A DNA stretch of 64,000 bases from Tanypteryx hageni (lineage: Eukaryota; Arthropoda; Insecta; Odonata; Petaluridae): contig CM054118.1 of the NCBI GenBank assembly GCA_028673005.1, positions 60,569,401-60,633,400 of the forward strand, read 5' to 3'. The position numbers and the translations under genes were made by a program. A model generated the notes under the pieces. It saw only the letters and a program-made list of their open reading frames with translations. It did no database searches and was not told the origin of the DNA. Of the stretch, positions 1 through 12,600 are shown one piece after another. Position 1 is the stretch's first letter, and every line of letters begins with the position of its first letter.

Positions 1-340
1 AAGAACGCAATATAGCCATTTAACTCATTGTCAGCTTCGGGTGAGGCGTCGGAATAGAAGAGGTAGTGAAGCGAGGAGGAACTGGGAGGAACTCGGCAGT
101 CCGTTTACCAAGAGAGGAACGTGCGTCATCAAGGGGTACCACTCGAGGCGAACACGTGCGGGGTATTGCGCCGTACGTCAAAAGAAGCCTCGAGAGCTAA
201 TTCGCCAAACGTTTTTTACCGATCGAGTAACCGGCGCGGGTGAAATCTTTAAGACGAATTTTTTAACCATAAATTGTGATAGGCAACGTATACTTCGAAA
301 GATTTTAAATTTTAGCAACAACAAATAATAAAGATAGTTT
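1..340. other. unassigned GC-richer stretch
   Basis: The first 260 bases are clearly richer in GC than what follows and hold an open frame of about 95 codons on the + strand. That frame matches no family I recognise and has no flanking splice or promoter pattern. It could be a 5' exon of a gene lying upstream or simply unique sequence. Confidence 0.3.
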
Positions 341-344
341 TATA

Positions 345-870
345 CAGGCGCGCACCCATTATTTTCTGTTGGGGGAGGGCTCAACTCTAAAAACAAAATT
401 CCACTAAAAATATATTAAACAACATTAAATTACACCAAACCGCACTAATATTTTATTATACAATTATAAATTAAAATGTAAATTTCTCTTTTTCTTTTCC
501 GTAATTCATTTAAAACATCTTGAGGACTAATTTTAATGTCTCAATGTATATTGAATAGTGATAAACCACTTAAACGGTTTTGAATTATGGGGTTCCTCAA
601 ATATGTCTTTAATCTTCGCAAAGTCAAAAACGGTCTTTCACTGCTTCATGTAGTAATAGGAAGTGTGACAAGTATGTTTAGCATTATAAAAATTTGGGAT
701 AAATTAATCTATCACACTGTGCTAGTGCATCCATAGCCTTCTTGGGTGGCACTATTGCAGATGCTGAATTTTCATAACGTTTGTACCGCACTCTAAGCTC
801 TGCTTTCAAGACACACTTACTTGTTGAAAGCAAATCAGTAGCGTAGAACTCAACAAGTCCCAAAAACTCG
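345..870 (-). pseudogene. hAT transposase remnant (ZMYM1-like C-terminal part)
   Basis: Translated on the minus strand, the stretch around 480-870 gives the hAT C-terminal dimerisation signature, including SSERPFLTLRRLKTYL and then a segment resembling the usual GLALLNIHRD block. This is the region shared by hAT transposases and ZMYM1-like proteins. In-frame stops interrupt it (one just before SSERPF, one after the NIH motif), so it is dead. The left edge at 345 starts CAGGCGCGCACCCA, which fits a hAT terminal inverted repeat lying 3' of the transposase. No matching right end or 8-bp target duplication was located. The family call rests on motif memory, not on an alignment. Confidence 0.6.
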
Positions 871-879
871 TAACAAAAT

Positions 880-2215
880 ACTTGTAATGTATTTATATTT
901 GAAGAACATTATATTTGTGATAGTAAAAACGACTAAAGACCCGTTGCAGTACTGCCTGCAAACATTTAGGGAACCATGCGTGATGTGGCCCTCCGCGATA
1001 GGGCCTAGGACAAAGAATTGCGGCTAAGGGTGCGTTTCGTTTAACCACATTTATTGCTCCTCTAAAAATAATCGTATTGCTTGCTCCATTTTCAAAACCA
1101 AAAACACACACTTACATGATTTAGACTAACACTTACCGATGCACGACATTTTTTGTTTGTTCACTATTTCTGATGGCACAGCAAATCGTATATTCTGTGG
1201 CTTGTTTAATATTAAGTAATTTAGTAAAAATTCACCGGTCACGCGTCAAATATCTTGCTTAATTATCTAAAGAAATTAATCAAAAACGTTATTAATATAG
1301 TAATTTGGTTTAAACTGCCCAATAAAACTTGCAAACGAAATGATATTTTTAATGTACGCGTGAAATATCTTCCTATTTGAAATGTTAAGTTGTCCATTAT
1401 TACAATGGATTGGAGTCGTTTCTGCCTTCAATTTTCTTCGCTACGTGTTTCATTTGTTTTATATTTGCACAAAAAATGGGGGAAAATCGAATATAAACTT
1501 AAAATATGAGCAAACACCTATTAAACTACAGAATCGACGGTAAGAATAAGAATCTTTATTTCCTACGACCCTACATAGGCAAGTATAATATACATTTTTC
1601 AAATCCATTACATATTTAGTTCGGGTTACGAACTAATTCAATGAAAAACAAATTCCGACTCTCCAGTTACGAAACAATTCATTTTCAGTCTCAAGTAACT
1701 GAAAATCCTATGATCAAGTATCGCTCTATATGACAAATTTTGTTTTTGGGGTCTTAACTTGAGAATAATAAAACGCAGTATTTTTCCCTTCCCTGTGTGC
1801 CGCGGCACACCAAGGACTTGGTGCATCTCGGGGCAATGGTATGCGGTGACGCACTGGTTGCGGGACATCAAATTAAAATAAATGACGGCTTATAACATTT
1901 ATTCGGGGATATTTATTTGAAACAGAATAAATTGGAAAATATAAGTCTGTTAAATGAGTGTATGTCCTGGTTAGCATCGTGAGGCCTACGGAACATGTTT
2001 TTTTTGTCTATTTAGGTTATAAGAAATCGATGTCACTTGAGTTCACGAACGCTATGAAATGCTTATCGAGTATATGAAACATATGACCTCAGAGGCTGTA
2101 AATCTACCATTCATACACCAGAAATTAAGATAATCGGTGAAAAATAAAACGTCACACACGGGTCATGGCAAAGGATAACCGGCTATCTTGTTTACGAAAG
2201 CTCTAGAAAAGAGAA
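880..2215. other. intergenic, nothing recognised
   Basis: AT-rich sequence upstream of the NHR gene. Short open frames on both strands show no recognised motif. The first 250 bases may be more of the decayed hAT element, but no conserved residues support this. Confidence 0.5.
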
Positions 2216-2221
2216 ATTCGC

Positions 2222-2228
2222 ATAAATA
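2222..2228 (+). promoter_or_regulatory. TATA-like box of the NHR gene
   Basis: ATAAATA lies 87 bases upstream of the ATG at 2315, which suits a core promoter with a 5' UTR of roughly 60 bases. No clean arthropod initiator (TCAGT) is present at +1; TCAACG at 2242 is the nearest candidate but sits slightly close. This is inferred from position and sequence only. Confidence 0.45.
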
Positions 2229-2314
2229 TCCCTTCCTCGAGTCAACGACTTCGTTTGAAGTCTTCTCTTAAAAGGAGGAGCACTCGTATCATCGCGGGCT
2301 TCTCGACTTAGAGC

Positions 2315-4435
2315 ATGGGGAAATCGTACTTAATTTTAATTGCGTTTTGTCTCTTCCAACGGGCGACGCAGGAACTGACCCCAGATGCTGACTGCTCCGC
2401 CAACCTGGGAACCAGCCGAGGGCTTAAACTCTCATTGAAGAGAGCGCAGAACCAAACTGGAGATTGGGTGGACGTCTTCACCGCCAGAGCAGAATGCAGC
2501 AATTCATCGGATTGTGTTGATATGTTCGTAACGCATCGAGTGATCGATTGTGGAGGAAAGCGTGTGGTCTACATGCAAGGAGTTTCTAAAGGTACAGAAC
2601 TATGCCGTATAAAAGGGAAGGAATATATCATTTATTATTTAGATTAAAATCTCGTACTGAGACAATAATGTGGTCTCAATTTCGACAATGGCCTGTTTTT
2701 CAAGGCAAATATTCATGAAATCGCTAAATTTTGCCAAAAATGAGCCATTTTAAACGTTAAATTTGAGCGTTTTCCGAATAGAAAGGGAGATTCGGTGATA
2801 AGGCTAAGAAACGTTGTTTATTTTCCTTTAAAACAGTTTCAGATTGAAAATAGAGGGTCAATTTTTGTAATTTTCCTGAGGAAAAGAATGAAAGCTTGCA
2901 AGTCACTAAATTGATTTTTACGTGCTATCTTATGAGAAGTAGAAATTATTATTGTAGTCTAACCCGGATATATTTTGTGGATTTTTGCCTATAAAACTCC
3001 TGAGGAAAAATGAGGAACCTATGCAAAATTTAGTTGTCCTGTCTAAATAAACGGCTGATATATTGAACATTATTGACAAAGCGACCATTTATAGATAAAT
3101 AAGCTTTGTATTCATTAATTATAAGAAAAACTATAGAGATATTTTAGTGACACGCATTTACACTGATGCTGCTATTATGAATGTAAATTTCTCTTTTCCT
3201 CAGCTAATCCTGTTGAATTCATTGATGGAAAAGGGAAAAAAACAGACAAAATTACTTTCCACCCAAGGTGCGGAAAAAATGTTGCGATCGGGGCCAATGG
3301 GCGCACAGTAGAAAAAATCAAGTGAGTTTTCCGAAATATAGGATTCGTCGTGTGCTTGTAATACCCCTATTCAATAACCTGCTTGCTTACTCAGTTTTTA
3401 AAAGGTCGTTGACATTTTAATTTTCATTTATTGCAGCCTTGGTGATCCATATCATTCTGCTGTATTCACAAATCGGCCACTGAAGGATAATGAATGGTTC
3501 GAAGTGAAAATTGAAAAACAAAACGAAAGACCCGAACACTCTATGGGCATCGGGATCATCTCACGCACTCCAAGTGACATCGAATTTTTCCCTGAAATGT
3601 ACAAGTCGTGAGTGTTTTCTTCCTTTAAAACATACGTCACTCCTAAAATTATGCGCATTTATATGTAGTGGATAACCAATTAAATTTTACGTGACGTAAA
3701 TTGAAAAGTTATGAAGTGATTATGTAGTGACGATTATCCTAAGTTTGAAGCTATCGATTTTTTAATGCGCGTATCTTGTAATTAACATTTTAACTACAGA
3801 ATGTAAAAAAAATGATTTTGTAAAGCTTGACTAGTTTAACTGAATAATAGAAATGTTTGAAACGTAAATATTATGATCCATTTATTCCTTCATTATCCTA
3901 AATAAACTTGTTCCCATTTATAAAAATACCGTTAAAACAGACGACGCTTCTTACTTCCAATTGAAGATATTAATCACGATTTTCTATAGCTCCTGCGTTA
4001 TTATGTTATGTGTTTCTTTTTAATAGGCCTTTTTGTTGGATATATCATAATGTCAACGTCTACTCAAACGGTGCGGTGATATTTAAAAACTACGGAAGAA
4101 ATACCATGGAACTTCGGGTTCGTAATCTCTCGGCTTTCCTTATTGGTCATGCGTATACTTTTCTTATTCACTTACTTCTGGCATTATTTTGCAGTAAAAC
4201 AATTATAAAACAACTTCCGAATCACTTTAATCCTTTTGCATCATCTAATTCGCAGGTTGGCGATAGGGTGGGTGTGATGAGAAACCCATTCGGCACCCTT
4301 CGCTTTTCTGCCAATGGTGTCGATCTGGGACCCGCCGCATCCAACGTGCCATCTGAAGTGTACGGTGTCTTCGAACTCTGGGGAAATGCACCCAAGGCAG
4401 CCATCGTCGATGAGCCATCGCCTCCATCATCATAA
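2315..4435 (+). CDS. predicted secreted protein with a C-terminal NHR (Neuralized homology repeat) domain
   Basis: Five exons give one phase-consistent frame: 2315-2591, 3204-3321, 3437-3607, 4027-4117 and 4256-4435. All introns are GT-AG; the fourth donor (gttcgt) is weak, but the alternative at gtaatc leads to an immediate stop. The product has 278 residues. Residues 1-19 form a signal peptide with hydrophobic core YLILIAFCLF. Residues 20-92 hold Cys27, 61, 67 and 79 and the sequons N46QT and N63SS; I do not recognise this part. Residues about 108-270 are an NHR domain: FHPRCGKNV, GRTVEKIN, VFTNRPLKDNEWFEV, MGIGIISRTP, VYSNGAVI, GDRVGVMR, FSANGVDLGPAA and VYGVFELWG follow the family's motif order. 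The domain length, about 160 residues, is normal. Known NHR domains sit in intracellular proteins (Neuralized and NEURL4 types) and bind proteins or phospholipids. No RING finger follows, so a ligase role is not indicated. Secretion is inferred from the leader and sequons. Confidence 0.85.
2810..2960 (+). repeat. family E fragment inside intron 1 of the NHR gene
   Basis: A diverged 150-bp piece of the repeat seen in full at 25266-26180. The clearest shared block is the one reading roughly AAAAGAATGAAAGCTTGCAA followed by GATTTTTACGTG. It lies wholly within intron 1 (2592-3203) and explains why that intron is the longest of the four. Confidence 0.55.
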
Positions 4436-4646
4436 TACGCTCAGAAATCATTTACATATTTTTCATTGTAATTTTCATGTAATTCATTTTAACATGCAGT
4501 TTAAACGATTACTAAAGCAAAAACTGGTGCATGAAATGAATTATCAATTGAAAAAAAATGTATCTCGAAATGCCTTAAATGAATGTATTACATCATTTTT
4601 CACTCGATTAAAGTGTAATATATGATTGGGTTTCATTTATACCATT

Positions 4647-4652
4647 ATTAAA
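4647..4652 (+). terminator. ATTAAA polyadenylation signal candidate
   Basis: The first AATAAA or ATTAAA hexamer in a sensible position downstream of the NHR stop codon (212 bases after it). Transcript evidence would be needed to confirm the cleavage site. Confidence 0.4.
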
Positions 4653-4654
4653 GC

Positions 4655-5589
4655 AATTAGCGTAATTTCCCGTCAAATATGACGGGTATGTGAAGATTAT
4701 GTATTAAAATTCAAGTACATACTTCCCGTTCTTCCTCCATTTCTCTCTTCCTCCCTCCCATTATTTTACATCCATCTCCCCTTATTATCTCTCTCTCTCT
4801 CATATTTTCCCTCTCTTCTTTCTTCTCATTCTCCATTCCTTTCTCCCTCCTATTCTTCACCCTCACTTATTCCCACTCTCCCTTTCAATCTCCTTCTCAT
4901 TCTCTCTCCCCTTCTCCCTCCCTCCCTCTCCCCCCTCCCCAGCTATCTCTCTCAGCGTGATATGCGTAGATACAAATCCTACATCCAAAAGGAATACTTA
5001 TTTGTTAAACATTACATAGGACAACTTTATCTTGCCAAAATTATTCCAACTCTCTGGAACATACTATAATGTGAATTATATATATTTTTTAATTTTCAGT
5101 TCACATAAAATATTGTTTCATTAAATTAAAATTTATAAATTTTATTCTTAGGAAGTGCAATATATCCCTCCTCAAAATAGCACCAGAAACGACCATTAAT
5201 TTAATAAATTACCATGCCAACCCTATAAAACAAATTCTGATTAGCTCATTATATAAATTCCTGCCAATTTTATATTTTCTATTTATATCTTTGATCGAGT
5301 TATTCGCGTTTTAATAGATTGACACTTAGACCAACGGACAGATAACATAGCCTTTTATTATTATTTTTGTGATTCTTTTAAACCTCTCTTTCTCTCCCTA
5401 TTTCCCAAACCGTCCTCAAGTCCTCCATTCTTCTACTTAACTCCCGCAACCTATTGCCCAATCCTTTACTCCATAATTTCCTTACATGCTCGGCTTGTTT
5501 ATTAAAACTTTCAGCACGTTCCTCAGATTTTCCTGCCGTTTCTATTTCAATAATATTGGATTTAGTTCATTATAGTATTTCAGCTCTTT
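4655..5589. other. intergenic with a polypyrimidine tract
   Basis: Positions about 4725-4950 are a C+T run on the + strand made of CTCTCCC-type units. The remainder is AT-rich. Around 5285-5400 there are phrases resembling the outer part of family E (GAGTTATTCGCGTTTT), suggesting an older, scrambled copy. No gene is seen. Confidence 0.5.
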
Positions 5590-6065
5590 AGATATTCCTT
5601 CTTGTAAATAACGCAACGAATTATGAACATAATGTCCCTCACTTTCCGTCTTTCTCTCCTTCAAAGAACGCTAAAACTCATAAGAATTGGAATAACAGTA
5701 GAATTTCGAGGTTGAACAATGTAATTGGTAGGCAAGGCCAGATTTCCTCAAATATGTGAATTATACGTTTAACATGAGGATTTTATAATTGTAGGCGAAA
5801 AACGATGAACAGAATAAGAAACCTTATAACTTCTTCTCCAGATCTCAAGGTCGTGAGCCATTCTTTTCTAACTTTATCTAAAAAAGAAGAAAAGTGCAGG
5901 TCAAAAAGTCGATTTTTACATGTTATCATATGGGGAATGCAAGTCTTCCCCAGGAGTCAAACCCTTGATGTTTTTCGTATATTTTCCTTCCTCACAACAT
6001 TTTTATACCGATGTAGATTATTTATGCCAATTTTCAAGTTTATATCTGCGTATTAAGTTAGAGAA
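5590..6065 (+). mobile_element. family E repeat, copy E1 (partial)
   Basis: Shares long diverged blocks with 25430-25940 (E2) and the minus-strand copy at 55222-56035 (E3). Examples are AAATAACGCAACGAAT, AATTTCGAGGTTGAACAATG, ATGTGAATTATACGTTTAAC and AAAAAGTCGATTTTTAC. It lacks the outer left part present in E2 and E3. It has no coding capacity; short open frames inside it are not conserved between copies. Confidence 0.7.
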
Positions 6066-7290
6066 ATTTGGAGTTTTTTGTGGCAGACATAGATATTGTC
6101 GTATCCCGAAACGTCTACGTATAAGATATTGTGACAACTTCCCAAACGAGTCGAGCGGCTGCCTGGCGGGATTTAATTAAGAAGGGTAATTGGTGAACTT
6201 GCTTAACAAAAGAACGAATGTCAACTGAAATGGACTATAATGTTGTAAGGAAAACAGTTGTACTTCAGCGCACTTATAATTTTTCCTTCCCCTCGATTGA
6301 GCCCTCTACATGTCCGTCACCTTCTCCTTCACTGCCGACCAGCATATGCTTGCTTCGGTCCTCCCTTTTATCTTCTTCCAATATCCCCTTCTCCTTAACC
6401 CTAGGGTACATCGGCCCATCTTCGAGAGGGCGACGATGGCGAGGCTTTGCATGACAAATCATCTGAGAGTGCATTCACCTCCTCTAGCATGATTCCCCAA
6501 TCCTCTGAAGCCGAACTGTCAACCAGTTATCAGTTCGGTGTCCATCGACCACGCGTACGTTGGGCACCACTCCGAATTATCTTGCATATGACAATATTAA
6601 GAGTTTTATATTGTTAGACTCATTGTTCAGGAGCCAGCCTTGAACAATCCTAAAAGTAGACATGAATTAATCTATCACGATTCTACTTTCAAAGGTGCGC
6701 GTCTTCAATCTCTTACCTATACTAGAACCAATCGCAAAAGCGAGAATAAATAGATAAAACTTGAAATATGAAAAGAATAATTTAAAATATGGAGGAGAAA
6801 TTGTTACTTTGGCTTGCAGTAAGCACTTCCAAGCAATAAAAACATAAAATTTACATATAATTAAATCACTCGCTCAGCAGTGAATTCGACAGAAATAAAT
6901 AATGACAGAAAACACTTCAGAGATAATAGCGGCATGTTATAAAATTTCTAAATTTAAAACGTTGAACACTGTGCTATGCAAATTAGTCTTTTCCAAAATC
7001 AATTAGTTGTAGTCAATAATCGCGTCCTTAGATTTAATCCACGGTTTCCTTTAAGACTGATCATTTACAATCCCTATACACTTTGTACGTTTAAGGTTGA
7101 ATGGGTTAACTTATGTAACACTTCATAATATGGACTATTTTTCTAATTAAAACATTTTGGAATTTTACAAGAAAATAATATACGACGTTCAGTTATTAAA
7201 GGAAATCGGCTAAATGTTTAGTTATAATCATTCCAGAATGATATTTTATTAAAGAAGAATTATCATCTATTCGTGATTTACAAGCTGTGG
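6066..7290. other. intergenic, nothing recognised
   Basis: AT-rich with a C+T-rich patch at 6285-6400. Open frames on both strands overlap that patch and are low-complexity artefacts. No repeat partner was found in the window. Confidence 0.5.
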
Positions 7291-7399
7291 TAAGCATCAA
7301 AGCACGTGAGCCTGGCATTTGTGAATCCAGTTATGTTTTACTCTTCCGTTAGCGTATTTTACGGGACTCCCGTAACGGGAGAGAATGAATGACCCGAGC

Positions 7400-8080
7400 A
7401 GGTACGATTTATAGCGCATGCGCAATAAAGCCTCCAAGAGGTCGAAGGGGAGAGGAAGGGGGACTTGATGGCGGATGGAAAGGGCGACACGTGGAGCGTC
7501 TAAGGCGCCGTCTACTTGCGCCGGAACGGCAGTTACCACCCACGCTTCGATGGAATCGCGTCGCCACTTTGCTCCGTTCCCCGAAGAACGGCTTCCTATA
7601 CGAGCCTCTGCTCCCATATCCAGACACCTTCACGACAAGTTGTCTTATCCTCAAACTTTTCCATCTGTTATTCAGAAGTTTTTATTTTATCTTTCCCTTC
7701 GATTTTCTGTATGTGTCGCAGTGGATGAGTGAGGTTCACGTTGTGCACCATTCTAGAAAAGTATTCCGTTCAATAATCGTAAAAATTCTCCGCGGAAAGC
7801 AACTCACCAGATCTCCGTCTCCGGAGTGATAGGCAGCAAACAAGACGCCAGATCAGGACGATTGTCTTGTGGTGAGCCGCGTTACTCCGTCATCATGCAG
7901 GTCGTTTGGAGTGGCGTGAACAGAGATTTTCGAGCGGCAGCGTATCAATCCCTACCAATTGGTCTCGATCCCGGCGATATCTTTAAAATAATCAGTTCAG
8001 TGCGGAGAGTTGGTGAATACGGAGTGGAAAAAATTCTCAATTCTGCAGCATCATCAAAAAGTGTTGACGCGAGTGATTGA
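7400..8080 (+). promoter_or_regulatory. orphan promoter / first-exon-like region
   Basis: A block richer in GC and CpG than its surroundings. It contains the palindrome GCGCATGCGC at 7414-7423 (the NRF1/erect wing type of site) and ATGGCGG at 7468-7474 (YY1/Pho type). Two overlapping TCAGT initiator-like motifs occur near 7992-8000. An ATG at 7894 opens a 62-codon frame with no recognised motif, which could be an upstream ORF or part of a first exon. These motifs are typical of broadly expressed insect promoters, but no downstream exon can be joined to it here, so the gene, if any, is unknown. Moderate to low certainty. Confidence 0.35.
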
Positions 8081-8479
8081 AATTGTATTCGGAAAGACTC
8101 CTTTCGATTGATTTGGCTCATACGAGCAAGGCGAAAAATTTCAAAGGGCAGTTAAACTATATAGTTTTCTTTTAACCGATCTCTATTCCCTTTGACTGCG
8201 AATGAAGTGAACGTTATCTGACATTTCAGGACTTGGGAATCTTGATGCCAATCACCGAAGCGCCCGCCTTCTCTCGTTACATGCTTTCAGTGCAACATGT
8301 GACTTCGCTTTGCGGAATTCAAAAATATTCCTTGGAGAATTAAATCATGGTAACAGTAATATACACCGCGTTATAACGAAAGTGTGCGGTGAAACCGGCC
8401 GTGCTGAATTAATTATCGACGAAGCTCACTAAATTGTTATCCTCATCGCTGTGAACATTTGTGATTTCCATAAAAATAT

Positions 8480-9665
8480 TTCTTCATCTTTAAGTGCCGT
8501 CTCCTGAACGAAGGTTTGCAATCATAAGGGCAACCTCTACTTTATAAACCGCCGACCCCGTACTCCTTCCAAACCACTGTCGCAAATTCTTTGGACAGGA
8601 TGTTCTTCTTCTTTCCACACCTCTCGGTCCTTGTATTTTTCCTTAGATGATCAATTGAAGAAGATAATTCTTCTCGCCTCTCATGATGCGAACAAAGTCA
8701 TCCATTTTTCTGTTTCTAATTTGTTGAGCGATTCTAGGTTCTTTGCCATTCTTTGCAGAACTCTCTCATTACGCACTTTGTCCACCCAAGAGATTCTAAG
8801 CATAGATCGATAAATCCATGTCTCGAATGCCTCATCTATTTGCATGAAGTTTCTGACAGTGACCACGCTTCCACTCCATACAAGAGAACAAAGAGTTTAT
8901 AAGAAAGTGTAATGCGAGCGCAAAGCTCGAGATTTAGATCCCTATTACAGGTCACTTTTTTCATTCTCACAAACGCATTTCTCGCTTGTTCTATCTCCTG
9001 ACTGAACGACCATTGGTCGTTGAGTAGACATCCGAGGTATTCGTACTTCTTCACTTATTCCAGTTGAACGCCATTAACCTTACTATCCATAGAAATATTT
9101 TGTTTCTTGCTGTTCAGCATAATTTTAGTCTTTTTCTTGTTGATTTTAAGACCATATTTTTCACTAACAAGACTTACACGGTTGACTACATCTTGCACAT
9201 CTTCAGCCCTATTTGATAAAAACATTCTATCATCCTCATATGGAAAATTATTTATGAGGACACCATTGACGTTTATGTCTGCAGATTTATTTGGCAGTTC
9301 ATTTCTAAAAATCATTTCTGAGTAGATGTTAAAAAGTGGTGGTGACAGAATTGCTTCCTTGCCTTACTCCTCTCATTATATCAATTTCATCTGTTTCAGA
9401 CACATTGATGCGAACGGATGCCCTTTGGTTCCAATAGAGGTTGGCAATAATACGTGCGCCCTTACTAACCAGACATACAAGTTCCAAAATTTCCAGAAGC
9501 TTTTCATGATTTACTCTATCGAAAGCCTTTTCATAATCGATGAAACATGCGTAAACATTACTGTCCACGTCTCTGCAGCGTTGTATCAAAACACATATAC
9601 CAAAAAGAGCCTCTTTAGTTCCAGATCCATTTCTGAATCCGAACTGTGTGTTACATACAATAATT
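8480..9665 (-). pseudogene. 5'-truncated, frameshifted RTE-like LINE (reverse transcriptase)
   Basis: Minus-strand pieces in three frames line up with the reverse transcriptase and C-terminus of RTE-type LINEs whose relatives are often labelled craniofacial development protein 2-like. Around 9300-9660 are QFGFRNGSGTKEALF, the CFIDYEKAFDRVNHEKL block and RGVRQG. Near 9230 the catalytic YADD box reads PYEDD. Then follow GLKINKKKTKIM, YLGCLLND, the ETWIYRSMLRISWVDKV block, and a C-terminus ending in ANLRSGDGT with a stop at 8490-8492. A tail like GATGAAGAA follows. The endonuclease domain is missing. Frame changes, the lost invariant residue and internal stops make it non-functional. It belongs to a different subfamily from the intact element at 39265. 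Confidence 0.85.
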
Positions 9666-12600
9666 GGCCCACCTGAATTATGAGGTGGACATAAAATATT
9701 TTTTTCTGATATGACCACTTTCAAACGTTCTGGGAAAACCGCTTATTTGCACCACCATTGTCTTAGTGTAAAAAATAATGTGTAAAAGTGGAGAAAATAA
9801 GCGAGTAAATACGGTATATCACCGATTGTGTCGCATAAAATTGACTAGTTTAAATATTTTCCAAATCGGTGTCTTCTACACGCCACGTTGTTATGAATCA
9901 ATAAAACGGTTCTATCTTCAAATAAACTACAGGTGTAGGAAATGTATCCGCCCGTTATGTACTTCCTGCGCCAATCGTTGCTGCGAAGGAAAATACATGC
10001 AAGGTTACAAATTAAACTCGATAGGTGAGCAATTTGCATTACACATCGGGTGCGAAATAGAGTGAACTGATTTAAGAACGAATTGGGTGAACGTGATAAT
10101 GTAATAAGAACATAAATAGGCTCCGATGAAATATTTTTCTACGCCAGTAATTTTACAGTCTCAACAGGTTCTTCCACTTGAATGAAGATGTGTTCACCGT
10201 ATTACGAAGATCTAATGCGCATTGAAATAGACATTTTTAATTAGGAGGGGAGGTTGGTATGTATAATAGGTGTATTGTGACCGTGAGATTATTTTCTGCC
10301 TAGAAAAACTAGGTAGAGGCTCCTATGGAGTCACCTCGTTCGTGTTTCTGCGTAGGGAATCGCAAATCAGGGGACTGATTGGAGATGAATGAACGAAGTC
10401 ACTCTAATGAGCGAAAAGACGAAAACCAGTGACTACTTATGTGAGATTAAGGAGAAGATAATAAGCTAATAGTAAACAGCTAACCCAAGGTAGGAAAAAA
10501 GTTTGGGAAGGATTTTGTATGAATTTCAGGCGTTGATAAATCGTGTAACTTTAACCCAGCATTTCATTGTATATTGATATAAAATTAGAAATATATTACA
10601 ACGGAAAGGAGAGAGAGTAGTAGTGGGTAGAAAGGAACGAATTTTGGATTGGCGATGTAAATGTAAGAATTATTCCGAACCCAAACAAATTAATCGGAAT
10701 GTATGTATCATAATAAAATTTCAACTGCTATCGAGGATATACTCAATTATTACAGCAGTATAGTGCTCTTTTAAAGGAAAGTTTTTCAGTTGTCCCACAC
10801 CGATTTAACTCATGGGCTCAAATAAGCAGTTTTATGGGATGAAACAATCAGCTGATGATTACCTCCAACTTGCTTTCGCAAAAATAACTTCCATACTATG
10901 CGAGGTATGAAAAATCATTCGATAAAAAAATTGTATATATTACAGGTACCATGAAACGGCGCGAGTGACAGTTTCCAAGAATTATAATTTATGCATAAAT
11001 TGATTGGCCGCCCAAATTTCAAAAGATTTCAATTTTTTACGGTGAAAGCGGTTAATATAATTTTATATCGAACACAACGATACATATTTTTTCGAAACAT
11101 TTCTCCGAGAGTAAATACCAATACTGGACGTTGAATCGTATACCTTATCTGGAGCATCTAAAGGGGAGATATAATTGCGCATTTTAATATTTATGGGTTG
11201 AGGGGTAAAGAGGGACTTTAACTTGAAAATGTATGCTTTATTCGATAAGATAATGTAGTTCTCTCTTTTATTCTGAGATATGTAATTCATTGATAAGTTT
11301 AAACTCGGTAATGTTTTGAGATTAATCACAACAGTGATTTTAATATTAATAGTAACAAAAATAATAACATTAATAAAACAAAGAAAATAATGATTCCATT
11401 GAAGCATTTTTATATTTCAAAATGTGTTATATTTCACGATAAATGGGTCGCGAAAGGTTTGCAGGAGGTCGCGAAAACGGAACAATGTAAATGAAATAAT
11501 TTTAATACTTTATTTTCTAGTAACAGTATTTTATTAATATTTTTAAATTTTTACAAAATCCTTCGAGCTTTATTTAGCGTTCCATTATATGAATATGACT
11601 ATATACTTTGCCTAAATTAGATACAAATTTAACAATTAAATAAATATATAGATACATTTAGAACAAACGTTAATGTTTGCGTAAATATAATTTTTCGAGA
11701 ATTATGTGCCATTATTTTTAATTTTTAGATAGATCGGTATAAAGGGCTGTCTTAAAAGAGGGGTCGTGGATGTATAAATGTATTTTTTCATTTTTACCCA
11801 TAAAAAAATAAAACAAAGGAATCTTGGATGTTCAATAGAAATTTTGTTATGCTAATCCGAAAAAATGTGATATTTGTTTCTCTTTTATTCGATAAATCAC
11901 TACTCCTACAAACGGTATATGTTTGCTTTTTCTTTCTCTAATTATTCACAAATGAGTTTTAAAGGTGCACTATATATTATAATCTCAACATTAAAAAAGA
12001 AAACTTAGATTTCTAGTATTCTATTTCATATAGATGTCGTTCTTTAAGAATAACAAGGTTATGAAAAACCACATTCGTAATTCACCTACAATTCAGCCGT
12101 CCGCAATGGTGATTCCGAAATTAGTTATTTTTTATTATTATCTACTTCCGGTGAAACAATATTAAAGACGGCTGCATTGTATCCGAAATGGTTATTTGAT
12201 TTTTGAATGGCCTTGTTATGGCTATTGAAGATGCCTTAGATAAGTACTTGTGTTATCAATTGCTTATTTATGAATTTGTTTTCAGCCATACGACGAGATT
12301 AATAATTCTCCAATAAAGAAGAAAGGAATCTCAGTTAGAATATTTAGAGAGCGAACATACATGGATGTATCAGATGGAGTTGTATCACGTTTTTACGGAA
12401 ACTCATGAACCCTCTCCGTAAATGCAATAGTGCTATTAACCGAAAACCTATCTTCAGAATGATAAAATTTAAAATACATCAAAAACTGTTATTTTCAGTA
12501 ATGAGGTCAGGCTCAACTCGGTGGAATTTACTCATATTGAAAAAAGAAATTTGTTATTTCCACAATTTTTTTGTGGAAATAAAAAATTTATTTTTTCAAT

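Noticed and set aside
4245..4451. Minus-strand frames overlapping NHR exon 5
   Set aside because: Shadows of the real + strand exon, which carries the conserved NHR motifs.
9778..10065. 95-codon frame with a Cys cluster CRKCIRPLCTSCANRCC
   Set aside because: The spacing fits no zinc-binding family I know, and no promoter, exon or homologous copy supports it.
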